From positions 1 through 17,599 of the forward strand of contig CAJMRP010000035.1 in the NCBI GenBank assembly GCA_905215765.1: 17,599 bases of DNA. The letters run 5' to 3'. Numbering within the stretch: the first letter of the stretch is position 1; every line of letters starts with the position of its first letter. The notes beneath the pieces were generated by a model. It had not been told where the DNA came from. It did not search any database and saw nothing but the letters and a program-made list of their open reading frames with translations. The DNA is from an uncultured bacterium. GTDB lineage: Bacteria > Actinomycetota > Coriobacteriia > Coriobacteriales > Coriobacteriaceae. Below are positions 6,892 to 14,287 of the stretch, piece after piece. The position numbers were made by a program, and so were the translations under genes.

Positions 6892-7794
6892 CTAGCCCGT
6901 TACGTAATACCAAACGACGTTGTCGCCATTGGAGAGAACGTAGTTACTGCAGGCCGTCATGGGCGTTGTGCCGTTGACGGAGTACATCCAGCCGCTCGTG
7001 CCGCCGTACTGTTTCTCGGCCAAACCACCAATCGCAGAAACATACGTGCCGTACGATGAGCCGTGTGCGTTGACAGAAAGGCCCAGCGCGCACAGGGCAT
7101 CGTAAACGGTGGCGCCTTCGTTAAAGGTAAAGGTGCCGCCAGAGGACACGGGATTGCCCACAGTGCTCGATGTGACCGAAACCGTCACCGTAACGTAGTT
7201 GGACTCCTGTGAGCCGCTTTGGCTGCCCGAGGAGGCGTTTCCACCATTAGAGGATGAGGCTCCATCAGACGACTGGCCGCCGCCCGAAGAAGCACCGCCA
7301 GACGCATTGGAAGTATCACCGGCTCCCGTATTTTGGGCAGCGGATTTATCGCCAGACTTCTTGCCGCCCCGGTCCTCGGACTTCTTGCTATCCGAGTTTT
7401 TGTCCGATTCCTTGTTTGAAGACTCGGAATCGTCCTTGGCGTCGTTCGAACCCTTGGGCTCGTCTTTTGCATCATTCGAAGATTTGGAATCCTTGGAACT
7501 AGCCTCGCCCGAAGCGGCAGACGAGCCAGACCCCTTGGTGTCCTTGGCGACGACGCTCTCCCCCGTCACGGTCTGAACGATCCAGTCAATGGACCAGGCG
7601 CCGCTCTCGGAAGGATGGACGAAGCCCAGCGAGACGACGATCAGAATGGTGCACGCGGCAGCAAGAACGCCAAGGAACGCCTTGCGACGAGAGGCGGACG
7701 CCGCCGAAGCGGCGCCCTGTTGCTTTGCATCGTCGAACTGAATGAACGAGGAATCTGGTTGCTTGGGGTCAGCGTCCTTGGATTTATTGGACAC
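6892..7794 (-). CDS. Membrane-tethered protein with one C-terminal DUF4430 (transcobalamin C-terminal-like) domain
   Basis: The 300-residue protein has a short cytoplasmic N-terminus, then SRRKAF and one hydrophobic segment (about 38-59). A long Ser/Gly/Lys/Asp-rich stalk (about 80-195) follows, then one DUF4430 domain (about 199-300) ending in SGWMYSVNG and GDNVVWYYVTG. The RR before the helix and absence of a clear cleavage site suggest an uncleaved anchor with the domain outside. DUF4430 is related to the C-terminal domain of animal transcobalamin and intrinsic factor, so corrinoid binding is a reasonable inference. The TAG of the upstream gene is directly adjacent. I prefer the GTG at 7794 because AGGTGAGGG lies just before it. 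The GTG at 7803 would add three residues and lacks an SD. It is co-transcribed with the larger DUF4430 protein under the riboswitch. Confidence 0.88.
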   Translation of the reverse strand: MSNKSKDADPKQPDSSFIQFDDAKQQGAASAASASRRKAFLGVLAAACTILIVVSLGFVHPSESGAWSIDWIVQTVTGESVVAKDTKGSGSSAASGEASSKDSKSSNDAKDEPKGSNDAKDDSESSNKESDKNSDSKKSEDRGGKKSGDKSAAQNTGAGDTSNASGGASSGGGQSSDGASSSNGGNASSGSQSGSQESNYVTVTVSVTSSTVGNPVSSGGTFTFNEGATVYDALCALGLSVNAHGSSYGTYVSAIGGLAEKQYGGTSGWMYSVNGTTPMTACSNYVLSNGDNVVWYYVTG

Positions 7795-7803
7795 AACCCT
7801 CAC

Positions 7804-10800
7804 CTACCGACGTTTGGTGAACACGAACACGCCGACGATGGCGAGACCGATGACGCCGGCGGCAACGCCAACAATGGCGAGCGGGTTGGTACCAGTCTCC
7901 TGCTCGGAAGCACTAGAGGACTTCTTAGCAGTGGTCGTAGAAGCAGCACCCGTATCGGACTTGGAATCGGACTTCTTGTCGGACTTCTTGTCGGACTTGC
8001 TGTCCTTCTTGTCAGACTTCTTCTCGTCCTTCTTATCGGACTTATCGGAGTCCTTCTTGTCGGACTTGTTGTCCTTGGTCTCGGTCTTGGTCGACACCGT
8101 CGTCTTGGTCGTCGGCTTATGACCCGGGGCGACAGCGCCGCCCTTCGAGCCGGAGCCGGAACCCGTGCCAGTGCCAGCGCCAGTGCCGGAACCAGTACCG
8201 GTACCAGAACCGCCGCCGCCATTCGAGCCAGCGCCGCCATTACCGCCAGGGTTAACGGCATTCTTGGTCCACTTGGCATACAGCGTCAGATCGGCCGTCA
8301 CCGGCGTGCTAAAGTCATACGCCTGCGTGCAAGCCTCATCGGTATACCAACCGCCGAAAGTGTAGCCATCGCGCGTCGGATCGGCCGGCTTGACCAGCTT
8401 GCCATCGGCCGTAGCAACAAACTTAGTGTCGCAAGCAGACCCGCCGTTGGAGTTAAAGGCAACCGTCCAAGACTCGACAGCTCCAAGTTTAAACAGCGTG
8501 CCCGAATCATTAATGTAGTAGAGATTACCAGAAGCATCGGCAATGACCGGAGAGTCACAGTACTGGTAATGGCCAGCCGCATCATAAATCTGCGTCGCCT
8601 CTGCATCGCCGAGCGTATAGCGATACACGCCACCACCAGCAGAGTAGTTGACGTAATCCTTGCTATCCGCGCTGTTAACGGTGAAGTACACATAGGTCTT
8701 GCCGCCCTGAACACTCACCAGCGGAGTAGCAGCAATACCGTTGAGGCCAGCCGACAGCGCCTTGCCGTCGGCAGCAGCGACCATCGTGGTCTTACCCGTC
8801 TTCAGGTTATAGAGAACCAGAGCAGAGCCCGTAGCCGTCTGTCCGCCGACAATCAGATTGTCACCAGACACCGCAGGGGCGCTCAGATTATTCGTAAGGC
8901 CCAGATCAACCGTCTTCTGTTCACTCAGCACGCCCTTCGCCGAAAGCGAAATCACATGGAGCTTTCCGTCGTGCGTCATCTGATAGAAGGTCGAGCCATT
9001 GGACGGATCGGCGACGCAGTCAGCGTTCGCAAGGGCGCCGAGCTTCATGGTCGAAACGACATCACCCGTTGCCTTATCAATGCACTTAAGCGTACCTGCG
9101 CTCGTGGGGACGATGGCGTACTTATCCGTCAGGGCAGCGCCAGTCCAATAATAGCCCTCAGCTGCGTCGATGTTCTGCCAAGAGACTTCGCCTGTGGCGA
9201 TCTTGATGCGCGTAAAGGAACCGTTGACGTATTTCTTCCCATCAGCCGTGCCTACATAGACGTACTCGCCGTCCGAAACGACGGTGCAGGAGCTCTGCGT
9301 CAAGTCCGTCAAACCAGGCGTCAGCCACTTGCAGATCAGCTTGTCTGCAGTAATCGCCTGGACCGCACCGCCGTTGAGCGGAACGATGATAAGGCCATTG
9401 GTATAGATCGGACGAGAGGTATAGCTCACCTTGGAGGCAAGCGGCGCAGAGGCAACCTTTTTGCCCGTGGACGAATCGATCTTAATGAGCTCGTTCTCGG
9501 TCGCGATGTACACAAAGCCGTTAGCGATGACAGGCTCGCTGCAGTTGGCATACTGCTGACCAGACTCGGCCTTCCAATCGAAGGCCCACTTAAGACCGGC
9601 GGCCTGCGCAGGCGTCTTGGCATCCGTTACGGTCGAACCGTTGCCACTGTTGCCGTAGCCGGCCCACTCGGCATCCCAATCAGGAGTCGTCGCGCTCGGA
9701 TCCACGACAATCTTGTCGGGATCGGGCATGGGCGAATTATCGGTGGTATAGGCAAGCGTGACCTTATCGCCGCTCTTGAGCGTAATCTGATTGGCGCAGA
9801 GTAAGGAGGGCTCTCCGTTGATATACAGATGCCAATATTTATTGGTCGCAGCATCCCAACCATACGGCTTGTGATCGAACGGCGAAGTAATGGAATTCAG
9901 GAACCAGTACTCACCACTCTGGGAGCCGTTGTACGCAACGCCCTTGGCCTTCAAAACTGCCTCAATAAGGTTCTGGGCCGTGGAGCCTTCGGGCAGAGAA
10001 ACATTGCTTGCCGTGCCCCAACGCGTATTGTTCCCGTTGACATCGGGACCGATAACATCGGCGGATCCAAGCACCTGACCAGGGAGGGCATCGGCGTCAG
10101 CACCATACATAAAGGTGACGGCGTCACCCTCCTGGAGCTTGTAGGCACCGGCGCCAACGTCGGCGAACTTGCCATTTACGTAGAAGCGCCAATAGCTCTT
10201 GGTCGCAGCATCCCAGCCGTAGGACTTACCATCAAACGGCGAAGTAATGCCGTTGAGGAACCAGCCCCAAGACGATTCGCCAGCATCGAGAGTAAGGCCG
10301 GTCTGCTCAAGGAGATCCTTGGCGGTAGAGCCTGCCTTGAGACTCGTCTGGCCCGTCGAAGCCCAAATCTGCTGCTTGCCGTCCTTGTCCTTACCGAGAA
10401 CCTGAACGGAAGCATGAACGGAATCAGAGGGCAGCTGGTCGCCCCAGCCACCGTAGAACCACGTGACGGTATCGCCAACATGGATGGTGACATTGTCCGC
10501 CGTATAGTCACTCGACTTGCCGTTGATGAACAGCTGCCAATAGGTCGAATAATCTTGGGGCGTACCCAGCTCAACACCGTTGTACTTAAGGCTCAGAATG
10601 AAGGAGCCCGCAGCAACGGCGTCGATGTCATTCGCCTCGAGCGCGACCTTCGTAAGGTCAAGCGCGCTCGAGCCGGACGTCACCACATACTGTGCGTTAT
10701 CGACCCAAGTCTGAGTCTTGCCCTGGGCATCGCGACCAATGACGGTCACATTTGCGGCAACCTGGTCCTTAACGACAGGGGACGCGCTACCAGCCGTATA

Positions 10801-11649
10801 GGCAAACTCAATCTTCTGCCCCTGGGTGAGCTTAACGCTGCTCGCGCCAACCGAGGAAGACGCGCCGTCGACGAACAGCTGCCAGAAGGCATAAGTCGTC
10901 GGATCGTAGGCAAGCGTGCGACCATCACTCGGGGATGTGATGCTTTCGAGGTAGAAACCGTATGCCGTGTTCGGTTCGTACTTCGCCTTGAAGCCCGTCT
11001 TCTCCTGCAGCTTAATGAAGGCATCCGCAGCCGTCGCGCCCTCGTCGAGCTTGAGCTGCGTAGGTGCCACCCAGGTCTGAGCCTTGCCGTCAGCATCGGT
11101 GCCGATAATCGAGAACGAGACCTCGACCTGCTTCTTGGCGACATCGCCGGTTTCTGTCGGGTTCTCTGTCTGAACGGCAGCCGCGGCGGCAGATCCCGCT
11201 TGGCCAGCGGATGCCGTCGAAGACTGCTCGCTCGTGGCAGGGCTCTCCCCCGTCGCCGAGCCTTCGTCGCCAGTTGCTGCCTCTGTTGTGGCGGCACTAG
11301 CTGCAGGCGCGCCCTCGGAATCCGAAACCTCGGCGCCGCTCTGCTCAGCGGTACCGCCCGCAAGCGCTGCGTCCTCGCCCGGCGTCGCAGCCTGAGCCAC
11401 AGCCTCGGCAATGCCCTCGGCGCCCTCGGCCCCCAGCTGAGCCGGCGTGGTGCCAAAGGCCATCGCGAAGGCCAGGAATGCCACCAGGCCGCGCTTGGCT
11501 ACACCGCGTGCAATCGCGCCACGGCGATGCAACGAGGCGCGCTCGCGCTCGTCCTCAAACATATCCAATTGTCCCCCATTGTCTGTACTTGGAGCGTTGC
11601 CTTGAGGCTGCCCCGCGTCATCGCGCATGTTGCGCTCGAGTTCCCCCAT
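7804..11649 (-). CDS. Large surface protein: 4 DUF4430 domains, PQQ-like beta-propeller, InlB-B-type repeat, stalk and C-terminal anchor
   Basis: This 1281-aa protein starts at ATG 11649, with AAGGAGGA 5 nt upstream. A long n-region (1-53, many Arg) precedes a hydrophobic signal segment (54-69). An Ala/Glu/Ser-rich linker follows to about 170. Four DUF4430 domains lie at about 172-291, 292-409, 410-523 and 524-641, each with a W-x-x-[FY]-[VI]-[ND]-G core and a GD/GQ strand near its end. At about 694-1056 some eight strand repeats of the type VYIATENELIKIDSSTGKKV form a PQQ-like propeller. Residues 1059-1129 are a Listeria-Bacteroides repeat (GYTFGGWYTDEACT, LYAKWT). A Gly/Ser run and a Lys/Asp/Ser run lead to a helix and TKRR end. 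ETG replaces LPXTG before the helix. A cobalamin riboswitch precedes the gene, so I infer surface capture of corrinoids. Ligand binding is unproven. Confidence 0.92.
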   Translation of the reverse strand: MGELERNMRDDAGQPQGNAPSTDNGGQLDMFEDERERASLHRRGAIARGVAKRGLVAFLAFAMAFGTTPAQLGAEGAEGIAEAVAQAATPGEDAALAGGTAEQSGAEVSDSEGAPAASAATTEAATGDEGSATGESPATSEQSSTASAGQAGSAAAAAVQTENPTETGDVAKKQVEVSFSIIGTDADGKAQTWVAPTQLKLDEGATAADAFIKLQEKTGFKAKYEPNTAYGFYLESITSPSDGRTLAYDPTTYAFWQLFVDGASSSVGASSVKLTQGQKIEFAYTAGSASPVVKDQVAANVTVIGRDAQGKTQTWVDNAQYVVTSGSSALDLTKVALEANDIDAVAAGSFILSLKYNGVELGTPQDYSTYWQLFINGKSSDYTADNVTIHVGDTVTWFYGGWGDQLPSDSVHASVQVLGKDKDGKQQIWASTGQTSLKAGSTAKDLLEQTGLTLDAGESSWGWFLNGITSPFDGKSYGWDAATKSYWRFYVNGKFADVGAGAYKLQEGDAVTFMYGADADALPGQVLGSADVIGPDVNGNNTRWGTASNVSLPEGSTAQNLIEAVLKAKGVAYNGSQSGEYWFLNSITSPFDHKPYGWDAATNKYWHLYINGEPSLLCANQITLKSGDKVTLAYTTDNSPMPDPDKIVVDPSATTPDWDAEWAGYGNSGNGSTVTDAKTPAQAAGLKWAFDWKAESGQQYANCSEPVIANGFVYIATENELIKIDSSTGKKVASAPLASKVSYTSRPIYTNGLIIVPLNGGAVQAITADKLICKWLTPGLTDLTQSSCTVVSDGEYVYVGTADGKKYVNGSFTRIKIATGEVSWQNIDAAEGYYWTGAALTDKYAIVPTSAGTLKCIDKATGDVVSTMKLGALANADCVADPSNGSTFYQMTHDGKLHVISLSAKGVLSEQKTVDLGLTNNLSAPAVSGDNLIVGGQTATGSALVLYNLKTGKTTMVAAADGKALSAGLNGIAATPLVSVQGGKTYVYFTVNSADSKDYVNYSAGGGVYRYTLGDAEATQIYDAAGHYQYCDSPVIADASGNLYYINDSGTLFKLGAVESWTVAFNSNGGSACDTKFVATADGKLVKPADPTRDGYTFGGWYTDEACTQAYDFSTPVTADLTLYAKWTKNAVNPGGNGGAGSNGGGGSGTGTGSGTGAGTGTGSGSGSKGGAVAPGHKPTTKTTVSTKTETKDNKSDKKDSDKSDKKDEKKSDKKDSKSDKKSDKKSDSKSDTGAASTTTAKKSSSASEQETGTNPLAIVGVAAGVIGLAIVGVFVFTKRR
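7954..8083 (-). repeat. Low-complexity Lys-Asp-Ser codon repeats
   Basis: Degenerate tandem units reading TCGGACTTCTTG on the plus strand encode KKSD/KSDKK repeats near residues 1189-1232 of the large surface protein. They form a charged stalk close to the membrane anchor. Such units are prone to copy-number slippage, so length may vary between strains. Confidence 0.8.
8149..8246 (-). repeat. Gly/Ser/Thr-rich codon repeats
   Basis: Repeated GGx/CCx units encode a Gly-Ser-Thr run (for example GTGTGSGTGAGTGTGSGSGS) between the InlB-B-type repeat and the charged stalk of the large surface protein. It is probably a flexible linker. Confidence 0.75.
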
Positions 11650-11654
11650 CGGGG

Positions 11655-11662
11655 TCCTCCTT
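11655..11662 (-). promoter_or_regulatory. Ribosome binding site of the large DUF4430 protein, possible riboswitch target
   Basis: AAGGAGGA (11662-11655) lies 5 nt before ATG 11649 and fixes the start. A second GGAGG sits at 11668-11664. Either can pair with CCTCC (11721-11717) at the 3' edge of the riboswitch, which suggests control of translation. Confidence 0.7.
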
Positions 11663-11712
11663 CCCTCCAGAGCCCTATGCACACCGGCGGCATACGCCGC
11701 GGCAACGTGCAA

Positions 11713-11883
11713 GATGGGAGGCGATCCGACTTAACCTTAACGGCTCAGGCGCGCCGTCCGATCTGCGACGCGAACATCCCGAGCCAAGAGGAATTACGGT
11801 TACTGGTACAGCCGGGGACTTGCACCCCGATTCTCCCAAACGCGCAGGAAAACCGCGCATTCGTGCGTCTCCGCACCACCATC
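11713..11883 (-). promoter_or_regulatory. Cobalamin riboswitch
   Basis: The minus-strand leader carries the cobalamin-aptamer core: GGGAGAA, then GGGGTGCAAGTCCCC, GGCTGTACCAGTAACCGT (about 11835-11790), and near the 3' end AGTCGGATCGCCTCCC, matching the conserved box that precedes P1 closure. GATGG (11883-11879) pairs with CCATC (11717-11713) as P1, giving a 171-nt aptamer, the usual size. A hairpin GCGGC-GTAT-GCCGC (11700-11687) follows, and no T-run occurs before the start codon. In this class adenosylcobalamin or other cobalamins usually repress expression, commonly of B12 uptake or synthesis genes. Here it controls the two DUF4430 surface proteins. Confidence 0.92.
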
Positions 11884-11893
11884 TAGGCCATCG

Positions 11894-11922
11894 ATTATTA
11901 CCGTCAAAATGGTATCACGCAA
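11894..11922 (-). promoter_or_regulatory. Promoter of the riboswitch/DUF4430 operon
   Basis: On the minus strand TTGCGT (11922-11917) is followed after 16-17 nt by TAATAAT (11900-11894). Transcription would start near 11887-11884, directly at the predicted 5' base of riboswitch P1. This fit supports both calls. Confidence 0.6.
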
Positions 11923-11948
11923 AAGGGCCTCGCACGCAGGCGAAGCCC
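11919..11948 (-). terminator. Rho-independent terminator after the ABC1 kinase-like gene
   Basis: On the minus strand GGGCTTCGC (11948-11940) pairs with GCGAGGCCC (11933-11925), 9 bp with one G-U pair and a 6-nt loop. TTTTGC follows at 11924-11919. It lies about 50 bp after the TAG at 12000, and its T-run overlaps the -35 of the next promoter. Confidence 0.85.
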
Positions 11949-11999
11949 ATGGTAAAAGCTATTGTTTGCGATAGGAAAATGCGGTGACGGTCGCAGACT

Positions 12000-13763
12000 C
12001 TAGTGCTTGCCGCCGTGGCTGTTGAGCCAGATATTGCGGCCCAGCATAAGTGCCAGCACCAGCGCGCTCACGTAGCCCATAAAGCCAATGACTGGGATAC
12101 CAAACACAACCGGCTCGATGCGCGCGTAGTACACCACCGACGAACCGATAAACAGGCCGGCAATCACAATTGCCATCGACATGCGGTCGATAATTCCGCC
12201 CAGCTGTCGCAGCGCCTTATCGCTGCTCATAATCTGCGTGTTCACCTTAAGCTGGCCGCGCGTGAGCATACGCGAAGCCAAGCCCAGATACTCGGCCGCC
12301 TCGAGCGAGCCCTTCGCCGCGCGATAACTGCTCGCTGCAAAGTCGCGGCTCATCTCGCGCATGCGGGCGTAGACGCTCTTCTCGTTTTTGATGTGCGTCT
12401 GGATGATCTGGATCATGTTGACGTTGGGCATGTACTCGGTCAACAGGCCCTCGAGCGTCACCATGCCGCGGGCGAACATCGTCACCACGCTCGGCAGCTC
12501 AACGTCATTTTTGCGCGCGAGGTTTAACAGCGAGGTCAAAAACTCGCCGATATCCAGGTCTTTAAGGTCGAGCCCGGCAAAGTCGGCAACAATAAAGTCC
12601 AAGTCGGACAAAAAGGTCGAATGGTCAAGCTCGGCCGAATCGCCGCGCGTCACGGCGAAGCGCATGAGCGAATCCTTGAGCTTGGGCACGTCACCCTCGG
12701 CCACGGCGAAAATCATGTCCTTGACGATGCCACGGTCGTGGCTCGACATACGCCCGACCATGCCCAAGTCGATAAAGTAAACGATGCCGTCCTTGAGAAT
12801 GATGTTTCCCGCATGCGGGTCGGCATGGAAAAAGCCGTCATCGAGCACCTGCGTCGAGTAGTCCTCGACAATCGCGGCACCGATCTTTTCCAAGTCATAA
12901 CCCTCGGCCACCAAGCGTTCAGGATCGGCGATCGAAATGCCGTCGACGTAGTCCATAACCACCACGTGCTCGGTGCACAGGTCCAGATAGGATTTAGGGC
13001 ACGCCACGCCATGAACGCTCTTATGGAACTCGTAGAAGTCGTTGAGGTTTTTGGCCTCGGCCAAAAAGTTGGTCTCCTCGCGAAACGAGGTCCACAGCTC
13101 CTCGACTACGCCGTGCAGGTCAACGAATTGATCGGTGTTGACGAACTTGGAAACGATACGCACCACCGAGCGGATGATATCGATGTCCTGTGCCATAACC
13201 TGCTGCGCACCGGGGCGCTGCACCTTGACGGCCACGTCCTCGCCCGTCACCAGACGAGCGCGGTGCACCTGCGCGAGCGATGCGCTACCAAGCGGATTGG
13301 GATCGATCGCATCGAACATCTCCCCCAGGCGCAGGCCGTATTCTTCCTCCAGGCAGCGAAGCACCACCTCGTACGGCACCGGCTCCACGTCGGAGCGCAG
13401 ACGACGCAGCTCGTCGCAAAAGCGTTGCGGCAGAATCTCGGACCGGTTGGCCAGAATCTGCCCCATCTTGACGAACATGGGGCCGAGTTCCTCGAGCAGG
13501 CGGCGCAAACGAACCGGCGTGAGGTTATCCCACACGCGGTACTTTTTGACCAGGCGAACAATCTGCCCGATGCGTTCGCGACGACCCGCCGGCGTAAGCT
13601 GGTATTCCTCGTCCGGCGCCATCGCGTCGGGCTCCTCGGGCACCATATCGACAGCGCGCGGCTTCTTGCGAGCGCCCGAGACGGTGGCGTCGACCTCATC
13701 GACAACCGCCGCCTCGTCACCCAAGGGATCTAGATTGTTGTAATCGGTGGTGGAATCTGCCAT
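12000..13763 (-). CDS. ABC1/UbiB/AarF-family atypical kinase-like membrane protein
   Basis: The protein has 587 residues with the family's motifs: KMGQ (99-102, the KxGQ motif), an Ala-rich loop GSASLAQVHRA (159-169) in place of a P-loop, VAVKVQRPG with Lys180, DPHAGN (315-320) and IDLG with Asp332. Two hydrophobic segments close the protein (about 523-545 and 550-576), as in UbiB. Known members act as ATPases linked to ubiquinone or other prenyl-lipid metabolism. The role in an anaerobic actinobacterium is not clear. The first ~60 residues are acidic and variable. It starts 8 nt after the stop of the phasin-like gene and has no strong SD of its own, so translation is probably coupled. A terminator follows. 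Confidence 0.93.
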   Translation of the reverse strand: MADSTTDYNNLDPLGDEAAVVDEVDATVSGARKKPRAVDMVPEEPDAMAPDEEYQLTPAGRRERIGQIVRLVKKYRVWDNLTPVRLRRLLEELGPMFVKMGQILANRSEILPQRFCDELRRLRSDVEPVPYEVVLRCLEEEYGLRLGEMFDAIDPNPLGSASLAQVHRARLVTGEDVAVKVQRPGAQQVMAQDIDIIRSVVRIVSKFVNTDQFVDLHGVVEELWTSFREETNFLAEAKNLNDFYEFHKSVHGVACPKSYLDLCTEHVVVMDYVDGISIADPERLVAEGYDLEKIGAAIVEDYSTQVLDDGFFHADPHAGNIILKDGIVYFIDLGMVGRMSSHDRGIVKDMIFAVAEGDVPKLKDSLMRFAVTRGDSAELDHSTFLSDLDFIVADFAGLDLKDLDIGEFLTSLLNLARKNDVELPSVVTMFARGMVTLEGLLTEYMPNVNMIQIIQTHIKNEKSVYARMREMSRDFAASSYRAAKGSLEAAEYLGLASRMLTRGQLKVNTQIMSSDKALRQLGGIIDRMSMAIVIAGLFIGSSVVYYARIEPVVFGIPVIGFMGYVSALVLALMLGRNIWLNSHGGKH

Positions 13764-13771
13764 CTGCGCTG

Positions 13772-14188
13772 CTACTCGGCCTCTTCGGTATCCTTCGCAT
13801 CGTCGGGCTCAACGGACTCGACGGGCACCGAGGTCACGTTGTCCTCGACCGAATCGACGATGTCGCGCACATGGGCCAGGAAGGCCGTACGCTCGGGCGC
13901 AGTCATAACGCGGACGCGAGCCAGAATGAGCTCGTCGAGCACGCGTTGGGCCGCGGTCTCGCCCTGCATGCCCAGACGCTCGGTCAGGTCGGAGATGGTA
14001 CCGCCGGCCTGCTCGAACATGTCGGACACACTGCGGGCGATATCGGGGGTGGCGGTGTCCTTGCGGACCTGCTCGCCTTTGGTGTTAAGGTCGTCGAGGA
14101 CCTTCTTGCCGCCTTCAACAGCAACGGCGGCAGCGCCAAAGCCCACGTTAATGGCGCCGTTAACAAGCTGATCGAGTTTCATAACCAT
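13772..14188 (-). CDS. Phasin-like coiled-coil protein
   Basis: The 138-residue protein starts at ATG 14188 (GGAG 6 nt upstream); the first residues are MVMKLDQLVNGAINVGFGAA. A Gly/Ala-rich amphipathic start is followed by long helices with heptad-like spacing (VEGGKKVLDDLNTKGEQV, VSDMFEQAGGTISDLTERL, RVLDELILARVRVM) and an acidic tail. This matches the phasin/granule-associated superfamily, whose members coat storage granules or membranes. No PHA synthase is in the window, so granule binding is not supported beyond family resemblance. Its coupling to the ABC1 kinase-like gene suggests a shared role at a membrane or lipid surface. A longer frame beginning with TTG at 14200 is rejected because the SD lies inside it. 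Confidence 0.75.
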   Translation of the reverse strand: MVMKLDQLVNGAINVGFGAAAVAVEGGKKVLDDLNTKGEQVRKDTATPDIARSVSDMFEQAGGTISDLTERLGMQGETAAQRVLDELILARVRVMTAPERTAFLAHVRDIVDSVEDNVTSVPVESVEPDDAKDTEEAE

Positions 14189-14223
14189 GGTTGTCTCCAA
14201 TCACAAACAACTGCATTGGCGTT

Positions 14224-14253
14224 CTTGTACCCAAGATTGAGTGAAAGCGACAA
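14224..14253 (-). promoter_or_regulatory. Possible promoter of the phasin-like/ABC1 operon
   Basis: On the minus strand TTGTCG (14253-14248) and TACAAG (14229-14224) are separated by 18 nt. This would give a ~30-nt leader before ATG 14188. It is a moderate match only. Confidence 0.35.
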
Positions 14254-14287
14254 AGCGTTTTAGCACTATTCGATCGACGGGAAATCC

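Noticed and set aside
7954..8083. Possible CRISPR or VNTR array
   Set aside because: The units are short, degenerate and in frame, encoding a Lys/Asp/Ser stalk. There are no spacers of uniform length.
7615..9804. 729-codon open frame on the plus strand
   Set aside because: It lies antisense to the DUF4430 genes, is full of Arg/Leu/Val low-complexity stretches, spans the 7804 gene boundary, and shows no domain. It is an effect of GC-rich codons.
11650..11712. 21 extra N-terminal residues for the large surface protein
   Set aside because: This stretch is the riboswitch expression platform, and the strong SD lies inside it, 5 nt before ATG 11649.
9829..11886. 685-codon open frame on the plus strand
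   Set aside because: It is antisense to the large surface protein and runs through the riboswitch. No RBS or domain is seen.
12621..13733. 370-codon open frame on the plus strand
   Set aside because: It is antisense to the ABC1 kinase-like gene, and its composition (many His, Val, Asp) is typical of a shadow frame.
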